From Rhizobium sp. CG5 (GTDB lineage: Bacteria; Pseudomonadota; Alphaproteobacteria; Rhizobiales; Rhizobiaceae), in the NCBI RefSeq assembly GCF_023701945.1, contig NZ_JABAEF010000001.1, positions 496,001 through 560,000 of the forward strand: a DNA stretch of 64,000 nucleotides, given 5' to 3'. This document shows positions 60,199-64,000 of this stretch, in pieces (the first letter of the stretch is position 1; each line of letters opens with the position of its first letter). The position numbers were made by a program, and so were the translations under genes. The notes beneath the pieces were generated by a model. The model was not told the origin of the DNA and searched no databases. It was given only the letters and a program-made list of their open reading frames with translations.

Positions 60199-62436
60199 TC
60201 AGAACGTGACCCGCAATCCGGCATAAAAGGCGCGACGGTCGCCGGGAATATAGCCCAACGGATCGGTGAGGCCTAAGTCGGGAACAGAGTTGACCTTCAT
60301 CAGTGCTCCCATCACTTCGTAGTCCGTGTCGAAAACGTTGGTGACGAGACCGAAGATCTCGGCGTTTTCACTGAGCTTGTAGCGCGCACTGAGGGAGAGA
60401 AGGGCATAGGGATCGGATTTCTCAAGCGTATTGTTCTCGTCGAACTGGGCATAGCTTCCGCTGACCGCCGTGACCGTGCCGCCGACATTCAGCCGGTCAT
60501 TGACGGCGTAGTCGGCTGTCAGGCTCAAAACCTGGTTGGGGATGTTTGGCATTTCCGAGCCTTCCGGAACGGTGATGTGGCCTGTGGCATCGGCAGAGGG
60601 ATTGTCCGAACTGAAGACGGAGAATGTCTCTTCGAACGTCGATTTCTGCAGGATATAATCGAGGCCGAAGGTCCAGGGGCCGGATGCCAGGGCGGCGTTG
60701 AAGCGCATTCCGCGACGCCAGGAATCTCCGACATTGCTGAACATCGGTCGTGTTTCCCGCAAGACGAGCCAATAGGTGTCCTCCGTCTGCTGGGAAAACA
60801 GCCGGAAATTCCAGGACAAGGTTGTGTCGCCGAATACGGTGTTCTGGGCGCGAATGCCGACTTCGAAATTGTCCGAATGCGTCTGATCAAGCGGTTCGTC
60901 CGCGGCAGGAAAGTTGGCGAACGCACAGGTTGAGGCCATGCTGCCGCACATCGTTCCAAATGGCGTCGGGGCCCGGCTTTCGCGGTTGTAGCCGGCGTAA
61001 GCCACCAAATCGTCCATCAACTTGTAGGTAAAGCCGATCGAGGGATCGAGGCTGTAGAATGTCTTGTGTTCGTTGAGGTCATAGTCGTAGGTCACATTCG
61101 TCATCGATGCGTTGTAGCGATCGAGATCGGAAACATTGAACCTCAGCGCGCCGCCGATCGTCAACCGATCGGTCACCGAGTACTGGTCTGCGGCGTAGAG
61201 CGAGAAATAAAGGGCATCCAGGTCCGCGGATGTCGACTGATAGATCCCCTGGTCGTTCGTATAGTCGAGACTGGTCGTATATTCGCCCAGGCTTTCCGTC
61301 ACCAAACTGGAGGTCGACGATCCATCGAGGGCGATCCCCATGACGAAGTCGTTGGGCCGTCCCATCAGCGGTTCGCTGGTTCGCGCCTCGAGGGACCCGC
61401 CATAGGTGTCGGTTTCCTCGCTGTATTCGGTGAGAGAGGCGTAATGACCCGTCGCGGAATATAATGAGAAGCGATTTCCGCTCAGGTCCCGATACGGCGA
61501 GCCCATCATGTCACAGAGCGTGGTCGCATCGTCTGCACAGGCTTGCGGGGTTTCTCCATCCGCCCAGCTCTTTTCCCGTGACGAGTGTCCGACATAGGCT
61601 TTGCCGCTCAGGGTCCAACCGCTGTCCATCTCGTGTTCGCCCGACAGCTGCAACTTCCACCGTTCGTCGGCGTCGCCACTTGGCGACATGAAGGAGCTTG
61701 CGCGATCGGCCGCAAGCATTTCGATGGGTGTCAGACCTGCGCCCGATGAACTGCCGTCAAGGCCGCTTAACGTGAGGTGCAGATTCGTCGTTTCGTTTCG
61801 CCAGCCCAGGTCGCCATAGAGCTCCGACAGTTGGCCGTCGGTGTCATCGCGCCAGCTCGGATCCTTGATGGTGCTTCCAGCAAAATAGGCGGAATAGTTC
61901 TCGTTCGACTGGCCGGTCTGGACGGTCGCACGATAGCGTCCATAGGACCCTGCCATGCTTTGGATTTCTGTCCCATTATGATTGAAACCGTCAGGAGCTG
62001 GCCGAGGCTCGGCCAGATCGCCGAAGCCGAGGAGCGTCCGAGACGGCTTCAGCTCGCCGACCATGCCCGGCGGCATGACAAAGATAGGGTCGATATTGCC
62101 GATGGCCGCAGGCCCACCGAGCGGTGGCCCGAGATTGAAGGACTGGCTTGGAACGATCATGCTCAAGGGCGGCGGCGGGAGCCCTCTTGGCCCTCCGGGA
62201 CGTGCCGTTTTGTCAACCCGTTCGGGGATTGGGCAGTCTTCGGTTGTCGGGGGGCCACGGCGGGGTGTTTGTCCTGCGGCACCACACGTTTGCGTCAGAT
62301 CGACGTTGGGCGGAATTTGGCTGGTTTCTGCCTCTTTATCCGGCGTTTCCTGTGCGTATACGGCCGTGCCCGCCATCACCAGAGTGACGAGGCTGTAGGC
62401 TGCTGCAGCAAGGGGTAAGTCAGTCCATAAGCGCAT
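60199..62436 (-). CDS. TonB-dependent-receptor-like outer-membrane barrel with atypical N-terminus
   Basis: 745 residues from ATG at 62436 with GGGAGG upstream. A signal peptide (AAAAYSLVTLVMAGTAVYAQ, cleavage near 29) leads to a proline- and glycine-rich region (about 30-150). The rest is a series of alternating beta strands that ends in the outer-membrane signature GLRVTF with terminal Phe. The C-terminal two-thirds resembles TonB receptors (NFEVGIRAQN, SARYKLSENAEIFGLVTNVF). A normal plug domain and TonB box are not recognisable. It may take up the substrate of the adjacent flavin-dependent enzymes. Confidence 0.8.
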   Translation of the reverse strand: MRLWTDLPLAAAAYSLVTLVMAGTAVYAQETPDKEAETSQIPPNVDLTQTCGAAGQTPRRGPPTTEDCPIPERVDKTARPGGPRGLPPPPLSMIVPSQSFNLGPPLGGPAAIGNIDPIFVMPPGMVGELKPSRTLLGFGDLAEPRPAPDGFNHNGTEIQSMAGSYGRYRATVQTGQSNENYSAYFAGSTIKDPSWRDDTDGQLSELYGDLGWRNETTNLHLTLSGLDGSSSGAGLTPIEMLAADRASSFMSPSGDADERWKLQLSGEHEMDSGWTLSGKAYVGHSSREKSWADGETPQACADDATTLCDMMGSPYRDLSGNRFSLYSATGHYASLTEYSEETDTYGGSLEARTSEPLMGRPNDFVMGIALDGSSTSSLVTESLGEYTTSLDYTNDQGIYQSTSADLDALYFSLYAADQYSVTDRLTIGGALRFNVSDLDRYNASMTNVTYDYDLNEHKTFYSLDPSIGFTYKLMDDLVAYAGYNRESRAPTPFGTMCGSMASTCAFANFPAADEPLDQTHSDNFEVGIRAQNTVFGDTTLSWNFRLFSQQTEDTYWLVLRETRPMFSNVGDSWRRGMRFNAALASGPWTFGLDYILQKSTFEETFSVFSSDNPSADATGHITVPEGSEMPNIPNQVLSLTADYAVNDRLNVGGTVTAVSGSYAQFDENNTLEKSDPYALLSLSARYKLSENAEIFGLVTNVFDTDYEVMGALMKVNSVPDLGLTDPLGYIPGDRRAFYAGLRVTF

Positions 62437-62643
62437 TGAGCGTCCTCCCGACGTTGTGTGTGCGCGTTTCTGTTTTGGAAGATCGGTCGTCGGTGGCCCG
62501 TCTCGGCACGGACATGCATCCGTCGACGAGGGACCTGTCAGGGACCGCGCCCCGACCGCTGGTGGTTTTGGATCTTCAGAGTGATCAGCTACGGCTCGAT
62601 CACAGCCCCGCAACCTTGCGACTTGCGACAGTCAACGGGCCGG
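62437..62643. other. Intergenic stretch between barrel and flavin reductase genes
   Basis: 207 bp. I see no gene, clear terminator or promoter. Two GATCA-type half repeats (62580-62600 region) could be part of a weak dyad. Confidence 0.3.
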
Positions 62644-63390
62644 TCAAGGGCACCGATATTCACGGCAACAGTAGACGAGTGCCCGCGCGCCTTCCGATTC
62701 CGCGGCCTCGTCCACTTCGGCGATGATGACCATATGGGTGCCGACAGACTGGGCGAAGGCAACCTCACAATGGAACACCGCCGTCGCCTCTTTCAGCTCG
62801 GGGATGCCGAAGCGGTCTGTCATCCAGTCGCCCATCTCGAACTTATCCGGCAAGAACGTCCCGAAACGGCCGGCGAAAGCGTCTGCGGTGGCGATGTGCT
62901 TGCGCGCGTTGAGCACGTTCAGCGTGAATCGCCGGTTTTCCTGGAGAGCCTGGCACGTGCGGGACGACTGGTTGAGGCAGATCAGCAAGGTCGGTCGGTC
63001 CCCATCGGCAGAGACGGAGCTCATGGCGGTGATCGTGATGCCGGCGCGTCCCGCCGGGCCGTCGGTTGCCACGATGCAGACGGGGGCCGCGACCCGGCCC
63101 ATGCCCGACAGGAATTGCGATTTCAAGGCCGCCTTGTGATCGATCACAGTGGCCCCTGCTGTGCTCGACACAACAGGCGGAACGGGGTTTGCAGGGCCGG
63201 ACGCGCCGGTCGCCAGGGGACCTGGGGAGGCGGCAGCGCATGCTGCTTTATCCTCACACGCTCCGGTGCAGGGAGCGCCCGACCTTGCGCAATCCTGTGC
63301 CGGTTGTCTTGATGCTCCGGTCTGACCCGGAGACGGGGCCGGGTCGGTCCCGGTACCCGCATCGCTCTGCGTGCGAACTTGGTGGTTCAT
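62644..63390 (-). CDS. Flavin reductase domain protein with Cys-rich N-terminal extension
   Basis: 248 residues from ATG at 63390, which has GGGAG six bases upstream; ATG 63396 abuts that site. The C-terminal ~160 residues are a flavin-reductase (FMN-binding) domain: SGMGRVAAPVCIVATDG, GITITAMSSVSADGDRPTLL, FTLNVLNARKHIATADAFAG. It would supply reduced FMN/FAD to a partner monooxygenase. The first ~85 residues are low-complexity with five cysteines (PAQDCARSGAPCTGACEDKA), not found in typical members. The partner is probably the enzyme at the right edge. Confidence 0.82.
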   Translation of the reverse strand: MNHQVRTQSDAGTGTDPAPSPGQTGASRQPAQDCARSGAPCTGACEDKAACAAASPGPLATGASGPANPVPPVVSSTAGATVIDHKAALKSQFLSGMGRVAAPVCIVATDGPAGRAGITITAMSSVSADGDRPTLLICLNQSSRTCQALQENRRFTLNVLNARKHIATADAFAGRFGTFLPDKFEMGDWMTDRFGIPELKEATAVFHCEVAFAQSVGTHMVIIAEVDEAAESEGARALVYCCREYRCP

Positions 63391-63462
63391 GTTCATCTCC
63401 CAATGAGTGTCTCATGCGCTGTGCGTCCGGCGTCATCGCCCTCCCAGGCGCGCCGCATGCCT

Positions 63463-64000
63463 CTATGGTCGTTCTGGAAACTTCCGGGCCGCCATCTGCA
63501 TTGCCGTACGGTCGAACTGCAGGCCGGGATTGGTGCGTGCCATGGAGATGTCGCGGTAGTACCGCTGCAGCCGTGAGCCGTTCTTTGCCGAAATGCTGGT
63601 GCCAGCCGCGCTGTAGAGGATCTGGACCGCGTCTTCGACCAGACGCGCGGCATGCTGCAGACCCGCCTGGATACGAAGATCGTCGAATTCCGTATAGGAG
63701 GCCGGTTCCTTCACGCCGCGCTCGCAATAATCGAGATAGGAGCGTGCACCGGCGGCCAGCGCATTCGAAGCCGCCTCGAGCATGCCGAGTGCAATGCCGT
63801 AGGGGCGGTGGAAGTCGGCCGCACCGGACATCGGAGGCCCGAGTTTCGGAGCCGCTGCCCTGAGGCCCATCACCCGCTCGAACTCGTCCAGAGCCGCAAA
63901 TCCGGCGCCGACCAGGATCGAGGTGATTTCCGTCTGGAAAAAGCCGAACATGCGGCCGGAATACATCGAGTTGCCGTGCAGCTTGTACCCTTCGGTACCG
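63463..64000 (-). CDS. Acyl-CoA-dehydrogenase-fold flavin monooxygenase, C-terminal part (start beyond window)
   Basis: At least 178 residues; the frame is open to base 64000 without an initiation site, and an internal ATG at 63966 is not the true start. The sequence GTEGYKLHGNSMYSGRMFGF, then a helical bundle with ARSYLDYCERGVKEPA and QILYSAAGTSISAKNGSRL, resembles the C-terminal domain of acyl-CoA-dehydrogenase-like hydroxylases (HpaH/HsaA/DszC type). Such oxygenases use reduced flavin from a separate reductase, here encoded 72 bp downstream. The substrate is unknown. Confidence 0.8.
   Translation of the reverse strand, partial: GTEGYKLHGNSMYSGRMFGFFQTEITSILVGAGFAALDEFERVMGLRAAAPKLGPPMSGAADFHRPYGIALGMLEAASNALAAGARSYLDYCERGVKEPASYTEFDDLRIQAGLQHAARLVEDAVQILYSAAGTSISAKNGSRLQRYYRDISMARTNPGLQFDRTAMQMAARKFPERP

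Noticed and set aside
1..64000. CRISPR arrays, tRNA or rRNA genes
   Set aside because: No regularly spaced direct repeats and no tRNA- or rRNA-like sequence were noticed when reading the window.

Overview
The window reads as chromosome or large replicon from an alphaproteobacterium of the Rhizobiales, most likely Rhizobiaceae. The evidence is a GC-rich sequence with long antisense shadow ORFs, very dense ABC-type uptake systems each tied to a catabolic operon, and a RIME-like intergenic repeat at 44763-44919. There is no rRNA or tRNA gene, no CRISPR array and no recognisable phage or transposase gene.

Region by region. (1) 1-8245, minus strand: an operon amiC-like / amiR-like / proline-iminopeptidase-like hydrolase / dipeptide ABC transporter (binding protein, two permeases, two ATPases, the last cut by the left edge). 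It is preceded by a promoter and a strong intrinsic terminator in the leader, which fits antitermination by the ANTAR protein it encodes. (2) 8402-24206: a catabolic regulon for an unknown amine- or betaine-like compound. It holds a Rieske oxygenase, a class III aminotransferase, a PotABC-like transporter, a GcvT-like protein, two FAD oxidoreductases, a BetI-like TetR regulator and a PotD-like binding protein. Three promoter regions share the operator TTGAATGRACRTTCAR. Between the 3' ends of the oxygenase and the aminotransferase lies a stretch of atypical composition (about 9670-12905) with three unrecognised genes, apparently an insertion. (3) 24318-35524: a signalling pair (LuxR-type response regulator; hybrid histidine kinase fused to an NCS1-type permease domain) next to a urt-like urea/amide ABC transporter and fmdA/fmdB formamidase genes, so a short-amide or urea sensing and use module.

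(4) 35552-48504: two divergent operons around a GntR regulator with two winged helices. They encode a PotD/PotB/PotC/PotA-like transporter, two paralogous UGT-type glycosyltransferases, two aldehyde dehydrogenases, two tandem small cupins and a saccharopine-dehydrogenase-like oxidoreductase. I know no described pathway with this composition. (5) 48518-49126: a J-domain protein, probably a core gene. (6) 49239-59267: a LysR-type regulator divergent from an operon for a second peptide-type ABC transporter with a fused double ATPase, a creatininase-family hydrolase, an RraA-family protein, a gamma-glutamyltransferase-family protein and an N-formylglutamate-amidohydrolase-family protein. A perfect T-N11-A LysR box lies in the divergent promoter. 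(7) 59383-64000: a flavin-linked cluster with RibB, an outer-membrane TonB-receptor-like barrel with an unusual proline-rich N-terminus, a flavin reductase with a Cys-rich extension, and the C-terminal part of an acyl-CoA-dehydrogenase-fold enzyme that runs off the right edge. This suggests a two-component flavin monooxygenase system.

Most genes sit in tightly coupled operons (ATGA overlaps), each with its own regulator beside it. All function calls come from reading motifs and family resemblance; no database search was run.
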